Positions 6,844 through 15,010 of a stretch of DNA of 15,869 bases are shown piece by piece; position 1 is the stretch's first letter; every line of letters starts with the position of its first letter. The position numbers were made by a program, and so were the translations under genes. Origin of the DNA: Pseudomonadota bacterium (GTDB taxonomy: Bacteria > Pseudomonadota > Gammaproteobacteria > Pseudomonadales > Azotimanducaceae); contig JAACDS010000225.1 of assembly GCA_009936895.1 (NCBI GenBank), positions 1 to 15,869 of the forward strand, read 5' to 3'. The notes below the pieces were generated by a model that did not search any database, had not been told where the DNA came from, and worked only from the letters and a program-made list of their open reading frames with translations.

Positions 6844-7413
6844 GCTGCCGTCTGCCTTGAATCCCTGAGCATTTACGGGCAGGTCAGCATGAGCCAAGCC
6901 AGGCTGCAGGTCCGCGCAAAATTCCAGCATGATGCCGTCCGGGTCCAAAAAGTAGAACGATTGTAACCAAGGTCTTTGTGGCGCTTCTGGGTAATCGGCA
7001 GCTTCTGCGCCGGTGACCACATCGTCATGGGGAACAACCGGTGTGCAGTCCACACCCTTGGCGACCAGCCTCTCACGATAGGCGACGATGTCATCGGCGG
7101 AGACACTGAAGGCCACATGGTTCATGGAGCCGTGGGCGGAACTGATGTTGCCCTGACGACTGCCGACGATGTTTTTCACAGACGCCACACCGGGCTGTGC
7201 GGGTTCTGCATCGTTAAACCAGAAAAATGCTAATTCGCTACCATTGCCCATGTCGAAAAAGAAATGCTGCCCATAGCCAGGGAGATCGAAACCTTTCTTC
7301 AACTTGAATCCCAGCACTTTGGTATAGAAGTCCACCGTGCGTGCCATGTCTTTGCACACCAGTGCCAAGTGATGCAGTCCGTTAACTGTTATCTCTGAAG
7401 ATGCCTCAGCCAT
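6826..7413 (-). CDS. VOC (glyoxalase/bleomycin resistance/extradiol dioxygenase) superfamily protein
   Basis: This 195-residue protein has two beta-alpha-beta-beta-beta modules. The first begins GLHHLALVCKDMARTVDFYTKVLGF (residues 12-36, strand, helix, then LGF) and the second starts at MNHVAFSV (98-105). Likely metal ligands are His15, His99 and Glu164 (GIMLEFCAD), consistent with a divalent-metal VOC enzyme such as a lyase, isomerase or ring-cleavage dioxygenase. Of two in-frame ATGs six bases apart (7419 and 7413), I chose 7413 because GAGGG then has a 6-base spacer, whereas it abuts the first ATG. The gene is divergent from the crotonase gene and convergent with the Mo-hydroxylase operon. 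The substrate cannot be deduced. Confidence 0.88.
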   Translation of the reverse strand: MAEASSEITVNGLHHLALVCKDMARTVDFYTKVLGFKLKKGFDLPGYGQHFFFDMGNGSELAFFWFNDAEPAQPGVASVKNIVGSRQGNISSAHGSMNHVAFSVSADDIVAYRERLVAKGVDCTPVVPHDDVVTGAEAADYPEAPQRPWLQSFYFLDPDGIMLEFCADLQPGLAHADLPVNAQGFKADGSKITGL

Positions 7414-7577
7414 AACCATCCCTCGTTTTGCCTTTCCTTCTCAGCCTAACGCTACCAAAAGATGCCCTTGCTTGGGTACCCGTGCGCAGGCGTCTTCGAC
7501 GCTGGTATTCGCCAGCGCCCCTGCCTAAGCTTTGGGATTCTGCTGAAGAGTTTTGGATGTCGACTGGAGACAATGAT
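7414..7577. promoter_or_regulatory. Divergent intergenic region with two competing hairpins
   Basis: The 164-base region lies between the VOC gene and the crotonase gene and should contain both promoters. It holds two inverted repeats that share bases: GCGTC-TTC-GACGC (7490-7502) and CGCTGG-TATTCG-CCAGCG (7500-7517). Only one can form at a time in RNA, or the second could be an operator. GGAGA at 7566-7570 is the ribosome binding site for the crotonase. No convincing -35/-10 pair was found. Confidence 0.3.
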
Positions 7578-8384
7578 ATGCAAGTAGATCAATACGAAAC
7601 CCTAAGTGTCGAGCGCCATGGTGCGGTGGACACCCTGTGGCTCGACAGGCCGGATGCGCTGAATGCGATCACCACCCCAATGGTCACTGAACTGCGGCAC
7701 TACTTTGATCACCTGCTGGAAAACGATCAGACTCGGGTGGTTTTGATGGGTGGCCGCGGTAAGGCATTTTGTGCGGGCTTGGATATCAAGGCCGCCAGTG
7801 ATTCATCGGTGCCCCGTCCCTTCGGAGCGGGTATGGGGTTTCAAGGCTATTTGGCCGAGGTGTACGTCAAGATGCGTCGATGCCCCCAGCCGATCATCAG
7901 CATGATTCAAGGCCCAGCCTGTGGCGGAGGCTTCGCCTTTGCCCTAGCCAGTGATGTGCGTATCGCAGCAGAGACCGCGAAAATGAATGCGGCTTTCATT
8001 AAGCTGGGATTATCTGCCTGCGATATGGGCACCAGTTATTTTCTGCCCCGCCTGGTGGGCACTTCCATTGCATCCGAACTCATGCTTACAGGGAAATTCA
8101 TTGATGCGCAGCGGTGTCTGAGGACGAACCTAGTCTCAGAGGTGGTGCCTGAAACCGAGCTTCTTGCAACCGCCCAGGGGTATGCGGACGAGATGCTCTT
8201 GGCCTCGCCCATGGGCCTGCGTCTGACCAAGGACGGCTTAAACGTTGCCATAGACGCACCGGGTCTTGAGGCCGCGATTGCCGTTGAAAACCGTAATCAG
8301 CTGCTTTGCTCTCGTACCGAGGACGCCAAGGAGGGTATGCGTGCCTTCATCGAAAAGCGCCCGCCGGTCTATCGGGGGCGATAG
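7578..8384 (+). CDS. Enoyl-CoA hydratase/isomerase (crotonase) family protein
   Basis: This 268-residue protein shows the crotonase oxyanion-hole motifs CAGLD (65-69) and ACGGG (114-118). These stabilise the thioester enolate of an acyl-CoA substrate. The following segment, IKLGLSACDMGTSYFLPRLVG (starting at 141), matches a large subgroup that lacks the first catalytic Glu of rat mitochondrial hydratase. It keeps an acidic residue (Asp149) near the second, so hydration may not be its reaction; isomerase or hydrolase activity is possible. The ATG at 7578 has GGAGA 7 nt upstream. An in-frame ATG at 7557 and an open frame from 7428 would add residues that look non-homologous and are not preferred. 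It is divergent from the VOC gene and 53 bases upstream of the DUF2058 gene. Confidence 0.9.
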   Translation: MQVDQYETLSVERHGAVDTLWLDRPDALNAITTPMVTELRHYFDHLLENDQTRVVLMGGRGKAFCAGLDIKAASDSSVPRPFGAGMGFQGYLAEVYVKMRRCPQPIISMIQGPACGGGFAFALASDVRIAAETAKMNAAFIKLGLSACDMGTSYFLPRLVGTSIASELMLTGKFIDAQRCLRTNLVSEVVPETELLATAQGYADEMLLASPMGLRLTKDGLNVAIDAPGLEAAIAVENRNQLLCSRTEDAKEGMRAFIEKRPPVYRGR

Positions 8385-8437
8385 TTCGGCCCGAGTTTCG
8401 GTAAACTGAATACAGCGATACAGGAGTAGCGACAAAG

Positions 8438-9043
8438 GTGTCCGAAAGTTTAAGAGATCAGTTGGTTAAAGCGGGGCTTGCCACGAACGCCCAGGCAAAA
8501 AAAGCCGAGCGGTCGAAACGTGCTGAGGCCACGGCCGAACGACATCAAGGCAAGGCCCAGAGCAAGAAGGCGGGTAAGGGTAAAAACCCGGCAGTGCAGT
8601 CCGAGACCGACAAGGTCAAGGCGAAAGCTGCCCAGCAGCGTGCGGAAAAAGCCGCCCGTGACAAAGCCCTTGCCCAGCAGCGTAACGAAAAAAGTCAGGC
8701 GAAGGCGGTGCAAGCCCAAGTAAAGCAGTTGATCCTGCAGAACGATCAGCGTACCAAGGTGTCCGATGATGAAGCGGTGCCTTACAACTTTGTGCACGGC
8801 AAGAAGATCAAGAAAATCTTTGTTACGAAGGGGCAGTTGGATGAGCTCAGCAGTGGTCGCTTGGTGGTGGTGAACAACAACGGTCTTTACCACTTTGTGG
8901 ATGAGCGAGTGGCTAAGCAGATTGAGCAACGCGATCCCAAGCGCATCATTGTTGCTCATGGTGAAAAGGCCAAGTCGCCTGAGCCCGGTTCCGATGACGA
9001 GTTTTACGCTAAGTTCGAGGTGCCAGACGACCTGGATTGGTAG
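8438..9043 (+). CDS. yaiL: DUF2058 family protein (YaiL-like)
   Basis: This 201-residue protein matches the E. coli YaiL layout. It has a short N-terminal SLRDQLVKAGL motif (4-14) and a long Lys/Ala/Glu/Gln-rich, probably helical, basic region (15-95). VQAQVKQLI (91-99) and the conserved NFVHGKKIKKIFV (117-129) follow. The ending DDEFYAKFEVPDDLDW is almost the family signature. YaiL is described as nucleoprotein/polysaccharide-associated, and its molecular function is not established. It starts at GTG 8438 with AGGAG about 11 nt upstream, a slightly long spacing. No membrane segment. Its composition (Lys/Ala/Gln repeats) suggests a disordered or coiled-coil nucleic-acid-binding region. It is a useful gammaproteobacterial marker. 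Confidence 0.92.
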   Translation: MSESLRDQLVKAGLATNAQAKKAERSKRAEATAERHQGKAQSKKAGKGKNPAVQSETDKVKAKAAQQRAEKAARDKALAQQRNEKSQAKAVQAQVKQLILQNDQRTKVSDDEAVPYNFVHGKKIKKIFVTKGQLDELSSGRLVVVNNNGLYHFVDERVAKQIEQRDPKRIIVAHGEKAKSPEPGSDDEFYAKFEVPDDLDW

Positions 9044-9102
9044 CAGTTCGTAGCAGATTGTTCAACGCTCCGGCGCAACGACCGCCGGTGCTAAGATGTC
9101 GC

Positions 9103-10334
9103 ATGACTGACGCCAACCCCGTTGAACAACCACGAGATCCAGCTTACGGCTGGGTCATGGTCTTTGTTGTTTTCCTGCTGAGCGCCCTGGCCTTTGGTGC
9201 TCTGGGTTCTATATCGGTATTTTTGAAACCTCTGGTAACGGAGTTCGGATGGAGTCGTGGCCAAACATCCTTTGGTTATACGGTGATCTCTTTTTCTTCA
9301 GCGGTTTTCGGTGTTTTGTGGGGATACATAGCAGACCGTTACGGCACGCGCTGGTTTGGTCTGATCGCGGCTTGCGCCATGTCAGGCAGTTTGTTTGCGT
9401 TAAGCCAGCAAGAGTCCATTCTGCAATTTTACGGTTTGTACTTTTTGTTCGGCGCTTTTGGCAATGCCATGGTGACCTCTCCGCTGTTTGCTAACGTGGG
9501 TTTTTGGTTTACCCATAAACCGGGTCTTGCTTTGGGCATTACGGCGTCGGGTGGTGCTGTTGGTCAGGCCGTGGTGCCGTATCTGTGTGCCTTGAGTCTG
9601 GAGCTGTATGGCTGGCAGACCACCTATATGCTCAGCGCCGCGTGCTATCTGGCGCTGGCATTACCGGTGGCACTGCTGATTCGCGAGTCGCCGAGTCGTG
9701 AAGAGGCGAGGCTGCAGCCGGTGGACGAGGTGCGAACGTTTCCGTTGTCAGAACGCGAAGTTATTCTGTGGATCAGCGTCGCGATCATATTTTGCTGCAC
9801 CTGCATGTCCGTGCCCATCGTGCATCTTGTGCCGCTTTTGACCGATTCAGGGTTTTCCTTGGATCAGGCGACTACCGTGCTGATGGTGCTGATGTTTAGC
9901 GGTGCGCTGGGGCGGATTCTGGGTGGTCGGTTGGGGGACCTAATCGGTGCGCTGCCCAGTTATATGGTCATGTCAGCAGGCCAAACGTTGTCTGTATTTT
10001 GGTTTCCCTTTTGGATTCGACAGCGGCGATATACTTTGTTGCCGTCGTCTTTGGCTTCACCTATTCCGGCGTCATGTCGGCGATTTTAGTGTGCACCCGA
10101 ATGATGGTTTCGGCCAAATTCGGCGCTCGCGCGATGAGCATTACCTCGTTTTTCGGCTGGTTCGGCATGGGAGCCGGTGGATTTATGGGGGGGTATCTTT
10201 TCGATCTGACGGGGAATTACGAGGCATCGTTTATCGGTGCCATGATCGTAGGCTGCGTTAATTTCGCCATCTTACTGCTGTTTGCGCTGCGGATTCGCAG
10301 GCAATCACGTGGATTGGAAGAACAGGCTGCGTAA
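9103..10334 (+). pseudogene. MFS transporter (monocarboxylate/oxalate-formate type) split by a frameshift
   Basis: Two adjacent frames join to give one typical 12-helix carrier of about 410 residues. Frame one starts at ATG 9103 (MTDANPVEQPRDPAYGWVMV). It carries the MFS loop 2-3 motif GYIADRYGTR (74-83) and runs through about ten helices before degenerating after SAGQTLSVFWF and stopping at 10089. The missing last helices continue in the next frame from about 10005 (SLLDSTAAIYFVAVVFGF, then GWFGMGAGGFMGGYLFDLTG) to the TAA at 10332-10334. Adding one base within 10003-10013 restores a single frame of 411 codons. The N-terminus YGWVMV and GW-SRGQ after helix 1 are typical of monocarboxylate/oxalate-formate-type carriers. 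The gene is either a recent pseudogene or carries a sequencing error. Substrate unknown; it may import a carboxylate. Ribosome binding site weak. Confidence 0.8.
10003..10013 (+). other. Frameshift point in the MFS gene
   Basis: The run TTTCCCTTTTG is where coding similarity switches from the frame starting at 9103 to the next one. A single missing base in the C or T run would explain it. The site does not fit a classical X-XXY-YYZ slippery heptamer in the zero frame, so programmed frameshifting is unlikely. Confidence 0.65.
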
Positions 10335-10337
10335 CGA

Positions 10338-10365
10338 AAGACGGCGAACCGAGGTTCGCCGTCTT
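10338..10365. terminator. Bidirectional intrinsic terminator between MFS and PQQ dehydrogenase genes
   Basis: AAGACGGCGAACC (10338-10350) is a perfect inverted repeat of GGTTCGCCGTCTT (10353-10365), a 12-13 bp GC-rich stem with a CGAG-type tetraloop. It begins three bases after the MFS stop and lies about 30 bases beyond the stop of the convergent dehydrogenase gene. T-rich tails are modest on both sides (TTGTCCTT on plus, TTTCGTT on minus), so it probably serves both transcripts. Confidence 0.75.
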
Positions 10366-10395
10366 GTCCTTACTGTCCGTGAATCGGGACCGCGT

Positions 10396-12582
10396 TTATC
10401 CCCCGGCAGCAGAGCCGACTTCGCGAGCCGCCTCGCGATCGATGTTGGCGCGAGAGATGATGTACTGCCGAATGTTTTCCGCATCCTCTGGCGTAACAAC
10501 GTCTGCAAAACTGGCCATACCGCCAGCGGACAGCACGCCATCGATGACGATTTCTTTGAAAATCGCATGCTTACCATCACCCATCATGCGCAGGTCGGGA
10601 ATGATTCCCGCTGCACGTACATTGCCGCCGTGACAGCCGCCGCACACCACGTTGTACTGCTGTTCGCCGCGCAGTAACTGGTCTGCCGATGCGGTCAGCA
10701 AGGGCTGCTCTGGGATCGTGCGATCGCGTATGCGAGGTTCTTTAAGCACCGCATCACCGCCCAGCTTGAATACCAGTAGCTTGCCAAAATTACCGTATTT
10801 CAGTGCTGCGGTTTCGTTGGTAGTGCCCACAAAGTTCTCAACGCCGCCTGTGCCGGCCAAGATCGCCACGTACTGCGTGCCATCTATGGCGTAGCTGACG
10901 GGCGGTGCCAACATGGAGATGTAAGTGTTGTAGGTCCAAAGCTTCTCACCGGTGTCGGCATCGTAGGCACTCAGAAAACCAAGGCCGTCACCCTGAAAAA
11001 CCAGACCGCCTGCGGAAGCGAGCACGCCGCTATTCCAATAGTGCACATGGTCGACGGACCAAAGTTCCTCGCCGCTAATGGGGTCAAAGGCTTTCAGATA
11101 ACCCTTCGCCACTGGCGCGGAGTCTTCCATCTCGGCAGCTAGGATTGAGCTGTTTTCCAAGTCCAGTCCCAAATTCGTGGTGCCTGGATTGCGCTTGAAG
11201 TACCCGGTCTCCTTGAATTCCTTGTTCAGTGAATAAATGAATGGGAAATCTTGGGCGGGCAGATACATGATGCCCTTGGATTCGTCAAAGGACATAGCCT
11301 GCCAGTCGTGGCCGCCCAGCGGTCCGGGCAGTACCCACTTGGCTTCTTCAGAGTAATCTGTCTCCGGATTTTCGACGGGTCGGCCGGTTTCCATATCGAC
11401 ATGGGTTGCCCACGTTGTTTTGACGTAGGGATGCGCCCGTAACAGTTCGCCGTCCTCGCGATCCAGCACGTAAAAGAAACCGTTTTTCGGAGCCTGTAAC
11501 AGTACTTTTCGTTCTTCCCCATCGACGGTCATATCCGCCAGAGTCATATCCTGCACGGCGGTATAGTCCCAGTTGTCGCCGGGGGTGGTTTGGTAATACC
11601 AGTTCATGCTGCCGGTATCGGCATCCACTGCGACGATACTGGACAAGAACAAATTATCGCCGCCGCCGGGTGAGCGAATCACTCGAGTCCATGGTGCGCC
11701 GTTACCAACACCCAAGTAGACCTGATCGAATTCCGGATCATAAACAATGGAATTCCAAACGGTGCCGCCACCGCCAACTTCCCACCAAGAACCGCCTTTC
11801 CACGTTGTCGCGGCCAGCTCCATTTCCGGATGCTCAAAAGGCAGGGATGGATCGCCTGGTACCGTGTAAAAGCGCCAGATTTGTTCGCCAGTGGCCGCGT
11901 CATAGGCGGTCACGTAGCCGCGAACGCCGAATTCGGCGCCACCGTTGCCGATAAAGACTTTGCCCTTGGCGGTCTTGGGCGCGCCGGTGATCGTATAGAA
12001 GCGGTCTCGGTCTATGACCGTGTCGACTTCCCAGACTTTCTCGCCGTTGCTGGCTTTCACCGCAACAAGACGTCCGTCCAATGTTGCGACATAAACGTTG
12101 CCCTGATAGACCGAAACCCCTCGGTTAATCGGGCCACAGCAGGCTTTACGCAGAAACTCCTTGGGCACTTGTGGGTCGTAGCGCCAAAGTTCCTCACCGC
12201 TGACGGCATCCACTGCGTGCACGATGGAATAGGTCGAGGTGAAGAACAGCGTGTTGTCCACCATTATCGGTGTTGCTTCCAGTGCGTCGTTGCTGCCCAC
12301 ATCCAATTCGTAGGCCAGACCAAGTTTGGTCACCGTATCGCGGTTTATCTGGGTTAACGGCGAGAATCGTTGTTCCCGGTAGTCCAAACCGTGCGCCAAC
12401 CAGTTGCCGGGTTCGCTGGCGGCATTGTTGATGCGCGCATCATCGATATTGCCCACAGGCAATGCATTGCTCGTTTGGTTTGCTGACGTTTCGTTCGTGT
12501 TGCTCGCAGGTGAGCAGGCTGCACCGAGAAGTGCAGTGGCGAGTATGAGAGCCGCGCGTCGCCCCATGGTGATCAGGTTCAT
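10396..12582 (-). CDS. Quinohemoprotein alcohol dehydrogenase (PQQ-dependent, C-terminal cytochrome c)
   Basis: This 728-residue periplasmic enzyme should oxidise alcohols with PQQ and pass electrons through heme c. Residues about 60-610 form the eight-bladed propeller. Visible are the vicinal disulfide Cys148-Cys149 (KACCGP), Ca ligands Glu217 and Asn294, catalytic Asp339 in PGDNWDYT, and Trp427 (GHDWQ). Glu-Asn-Asp spacing (77 and 45) agrees closely with Comamonas quinohemoprotein ethanol dehydrogenase. Thr341, two residues after the catalytic Asp, replaces the extra Asp of lanthanide enzymes, favouring calcium. The C-terminal domain has CGGCH (647-651) and probable axial Met689. The signal peptide ends LLGAAC with Cys23 in a lipobox-like position, suggesting a lipoprotein. 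I chose the ATG at 12582, with AAAGGGG upstream; an earlier open frame adds a non-signal leader. PQQ biosynthesis genes are absent here. Confidence 0.94.
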   Translation of the reverse strand: MNLITMGRRAALILATALLGAACSPASNTNETSANQTSNALPVGNIDDARINNAASEPGNWLAHGLDYREQRFSPLTQINRDTVTKLGLAYELDVGSNDALEATPIMVDNTLFFTSTYSIVHAVDAVSGEELWRYDPQVPKEFLRKACCGPINRGVSVYQGNVYVATLDGRLVAVKASNGEKVWEVDTVIDRDRFYTITGAPKTAKGKVFIGNGGAEFGVRGYVTAYDAATGEQIWRFYTVPGDPSLPFEHPEMELAATTWKGGSWWEVGGGGTVWNSIVYDPEFDQVYLGVGNGAPWTRVIRSPGGGDNLFLSSIVAVDADTGSMNWYYQTTPGDNWDYTAVQDMTLADMTVDGEERKVLLQAPKNGFFYVLDREDGELLRAHPYVKTTWATHVDMETGRPVENPETDYSEEAKWVLPGPLGGHDWQAMSFDESKGIMYLPAQDFPFIYSLNKEFKETGYFKRNPGTTNLGLDLENSSILAAEMEDSAPVAKGYLKAFDPISGEELWSVDHVHYWNSGVLASAGGLVFQGDGLGFLSAYDADTGEKLWTYNTYISMLAPPVSYAIDGTQYVAILAGTGGVENFVGTTNETAALKYGNFGKLLVFKLGGDAVLKEPRIRDRTIPEQPLLTASADQLLRGEQQYNVVCGGCHGGNVRAAGIIPDLRMMGDGKHAIFKEIVIDGVLSAGGMASFADVVTPEDAENIRQYIISRANIDREAAREVGSAAGG

Positions 12583-12697
12583 CTTTTTCCCCTTTGGCTT
12601 TCTATTTTTCTTATATCCCCTCCCAAGGATAGAGTTAGAGTACGACCAGATCGACCGACATACCACATCAACTTTCGGTTAGTTTCTTGGAGTATTT
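12583..12697. promoter_or_regulatory. Divergent intergenic region between PQQ dehydrogenase and GH94-like genes
   Basis: This 115-base gap contains the ribosome binding sites of both flanking genes (AAAGGGG on minus, TTGGAG at 12687-12692 on plus) and a pyrimidine-rich plus strand in its left half. Both promoters should lie in or near it. I saw no clear -35/-10 pair or long palindrome. Confidence 0.3.
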
Positions 12698-15010
12698 GTG
12701 CGACGACGAACGTTTATTCAAGCCACCACATCCTTGGGTGTTGCCTCACCGGCCGTGGTCGCCGCCGCGGTTTCGTCCGTTGGATCGCCTGAGAAAGCCG
12801 GCTCAGAAACCCACGGCGCGTGGCGCGATTTTGACGCGACAACGCTGATTAATGAACGGGCCTTGCCTCTCCCGGAATTCGTTTATGCTCCGACGGGTGG
12901 CCTGGCCGGACAGCGCAATTGGCATGTTTTTGGCAATCGTAGGATTCAGGTGTTCGCCGGAACCGATGGCGGGCTCGGTCTGTTTGACGAAAGCCAAGGC
13001 ATGCGCTGGCTAAGGTATGCCAGGCCCGTCAGCGAAGACCCACATTTGGCGATCCACAGCCGTGAGGGGGCGAGTGCTTGGCGGCAATGGGGTGCCCAGG
13101 AATTTCGTACTCAAACCTTCGGTATGCAGCAGGTATCCCGTCGCTATCAATGTCATGGAATCAACTTAGAGCGCACGGTACTCGTGCCTGAAGGCCCCCA
13201 CCCGTGGGTAGCGATTCGGCTGCGGGTTACCGCCGCGGCCGGTGCACAGCCACAGTCGCTGCGCGTGTCTGAGCGTTGGCCCTTAGAGCCGCGCTTCCTG
13301 CAGACATGGCAGAGCGCCCAAAGTCGTGACACTGCAGCCGGCTTGGTGTCCTACACTGTCGAACACGATCCGGTGCAGCGGCGTCTGTCAGCAGCGGAGG
13401 TTTTTTCCGAGGGGTCTGGGTCGATGGGCGAGCCGCGCACCCTATCGATCGAGGTGCTTGGGCAGACGAATGCTCAGTGCTCTGTCGAAACCGGTGCGTC
13501 ATGGCCGACGCTGATGGCTAACAGCCAACTTGAACTGCAGCCGGGTGAGCAGCAGGACCTCTGGTTTCGCCTAGGTTGTCTGCCCTCGGCGAAGGATGGG
13601 TGGGTGAGTAATCCGCAGGAAGCATGGTTCATTAGTCAGCAACGGCATCGGTCACTGTTGGTGGACGGTTGGTCCCACTGGGCTAGGGCAGATTCGGCGG
13701 AGCAACGGCGTGAATTGCTGTGGCACCAAGGCGTTTTGGTCGGTGCGGCAAATCAGGATCATGTGCTTGGCGGTCATACGTTAAATCAGGGCTCGGTTTA
13801 CGGCTTTATTTTGGGCGCAAATGCCGCCGCGCGAGACCAACTACAACACGCCTTGCCCCTGGTACACACCGATCCTGACCTTGCCCTATCAGTGCTTCGC
13901 AATACCTGTGCTTGGGCATCGCCAGACGGCAATTTGCCCTACGCACTAAATGGCGACAAGACGCCAATGACCCGCTTGCTGCAGCCGTCGGATCAAAATC
14001 TTTGGGCCTTTTGGCTCGCTGCGGAATACCTTTCAGCCACCGGCGACGAGCAAGCTTTCGCTGACTCGCTGGCTTATCACCCGATCTACAATACGCAGCC
14101 GGTGAGTCTGCTGGATCATTTGATGGTTCAATTCCGCTATTTTCAAGACGGTATTGGTGAGGGTGCCTTGGGTCATGTGCGCATGGGGAATGCGGATTGG
14201 AATGACACGGTCTTGGAGCAAAGTGGGGTTGATCGCGATGCAATGAGTCGGGGCGGCAGCTCTGTCCTCAACTCCGCCATGGCCAGTTGGGTTTTGGGCG
14301 TGTTCGCTCCAATGCTCGAGCGACTTGGGGAACCTTCTGCAGCCCGGCAGGCGTTGTCCCTTTCCAATACCTACCGTCATCGGGTTGCGGCGGCTTGGAA
14401 TGGTCGTTGGTTTGATCGCGCTTACACCCCAAAAGGTGCCCCCATTGGTCGCAGCGACTGCTGGCTGGAAGTGCAGCCGTGGGCCATCTTGTGCGGCGCT
14501 GCATCCCGGGATCAAGCCGAGCAGGTACTGGATTATATTGATCAGCATCATCGCAGGAACAGCCATCTCGGTGCACGCGTACTGTGGCCGATCGATCCCT
14601 CGAGCAATCCGCATATGGATCGGCCGGGTGAGGGCACTCAGGGCGGTATTTGGTACTCGATCAACATGACCCTCGTGTGGGCAGCGGCTCGTTATCGGCC
14701 CGACATGGCGAAGGATGAGTGGCAGCGTATGTTGTTGGCAAACCATGTTCGCCATTATCCAGCGATGTGGGAGGGCACTCTGTCAGGACCGGACGCGTGG
14801 AACGCGCCTGAAGCCTCCCGTCCGGGCCAGACTTGGGCTACCGCTCGTTTTGCCATGCAGGATTTTCCAGTGAGTAATCTGCATTCACATTCCCAGCCCT
14901 TGTTAGCGTATTTGCGCCTGCAGGGCATTGAGCCTTCAACTTCTGGCACACTGCTCACTTCTCGGTCGGAACTTCCGGCTCGCCGCAACGTATTGGAGTC
15001 AGATTTGTGA
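12698..15010 (+). CDS. Tat-exported GH94-like carbohydrate-active protein
   Basis: This 770-residue protein starts at GTG 12698, five bases after TTGGAG. The N-terminus MRRRTFIQATTSLGVASPAV looks like a twin-arginine signal (RRRTFIQ, then a mild hydrophobic core and Ala-rich end), so export in folded form is likely. Residues about 40-300 read as a beta-rich N-terminal domain (GLFDESQGMRWLRYARPV, ERTVLVPEGPHPWVAIRLRV). Residues about 330-740 are helical with an (alpha/alpha)6-barrel appearance: NTCAWASPDGNLPYA, GNADWNDTVL (498-507) and GEGTQGGIWYSINMTLVWAAAR. The DWND motif (Asp500, Asp503) matches the site of the catalytic Asp in GH94 phosphorylases, and the later GGIWY segment also fits that family. 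Activity could be phosphorolytic or hydrolytic on a glucan-like or chitobiose-like substrate. Family by eye; substrate unknown. Confidence 0.85.
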   Translation: MRRRTFIQATTSLGVASPAVVAAAVSSVGSPEKAGSETHGAWRDFDATTLINERALPLPEFVYAPTGGLAGQRNWHVFGNRRIQVFAGTDGGLGLFDESQGMRWLRYARPVSEDPHLAIHSREGASAWRQWGAQEFRTQTFGMQQVSRRYQCHGINLERTVLVPEGPHPWVAIRLRVTAAAGAQPQSLRVSERWPLEPRFLQTWQSAQSRDTAAGLVSYTVEHDPVQRRLSAAEVFSEGSGSMGEPRTLSIEVLGQTNAQCSVETGASWPTLMANSQLELQPGEQQDLWFRLGCLPSAKDGWVSNPQEAWFISQQRHRSLLVDGWSHWARADSAEQRRELLWHQGVLVGAANQDHVLGGHTLNQGSVYGFILGANAAARDQLQHALPLVHTDPDLALSVLRNTCAWASPDGNLPYALNGDKTPMTRLLQPSDQNLWAFWLAAEYLSATGDEQAFADSLAYHPIYNTQPVSLLDHLMVQFRYFQDGIGEGALGHVRMGNADWNDTVLEQSGVDRDAMSRGGSSVLNSAMASWVLGVFAPMLERLGEPSAARQALSLSNTYRHRVAAAWNGRWFDRAYTPKGAPIGRSDCWLEVQPWAILCGAASRDQAEQVLDYIDQHHRRNSHLGARVLWPIDPSSNPHMDRPGEGTQGGIWYSINMTLVWAAARYRPDMAKDEWQRMLLANHVRHYPAMWEGTLSGPDAWNAPEASRPGQTWATARFAMQDFPVSNLHSHSQPLLAYLRLQGIEPSTSGTLLTSRSELPARRNVLESDL

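Noticed and set aside
7428..7577. 50-residue N-terminal extension of the crotonase
   Set aside because: The family begins close to the ATG at 7578, which has GGAGA at ideal spacing; the upstream residues are Pro/Arg-rich and do not resemble any targeting sequence.
10003..10013. Programmed -1 ribosomal frameshift in the MFS gene
   Set aside because: No zero-frame slippery heptamer is present, MFS carriers are not known to need one, and a single missing base explains the break.
9947..10261. 104-codon third-frame open frame in the MFS gene
   Set aside because: It has no transporter-like sequence; the other two frames together explain the region.
10396..12582. Lanthanide-dependent XoxF/PedH-type enzyme
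   Set aside because: The residue two after catalytic Asp339 is Thr341, not Asp, and the protein has a fused cytochrome c domain.
12583..12666. Longer N-terminus for the PQQ dehydrogenase
   Set aside because: The added leader is polar and basic (residues ending in KKNRKPKGKK) and would spoil the signal peptide; the ATG at 12582 has a good ribosome binding site.
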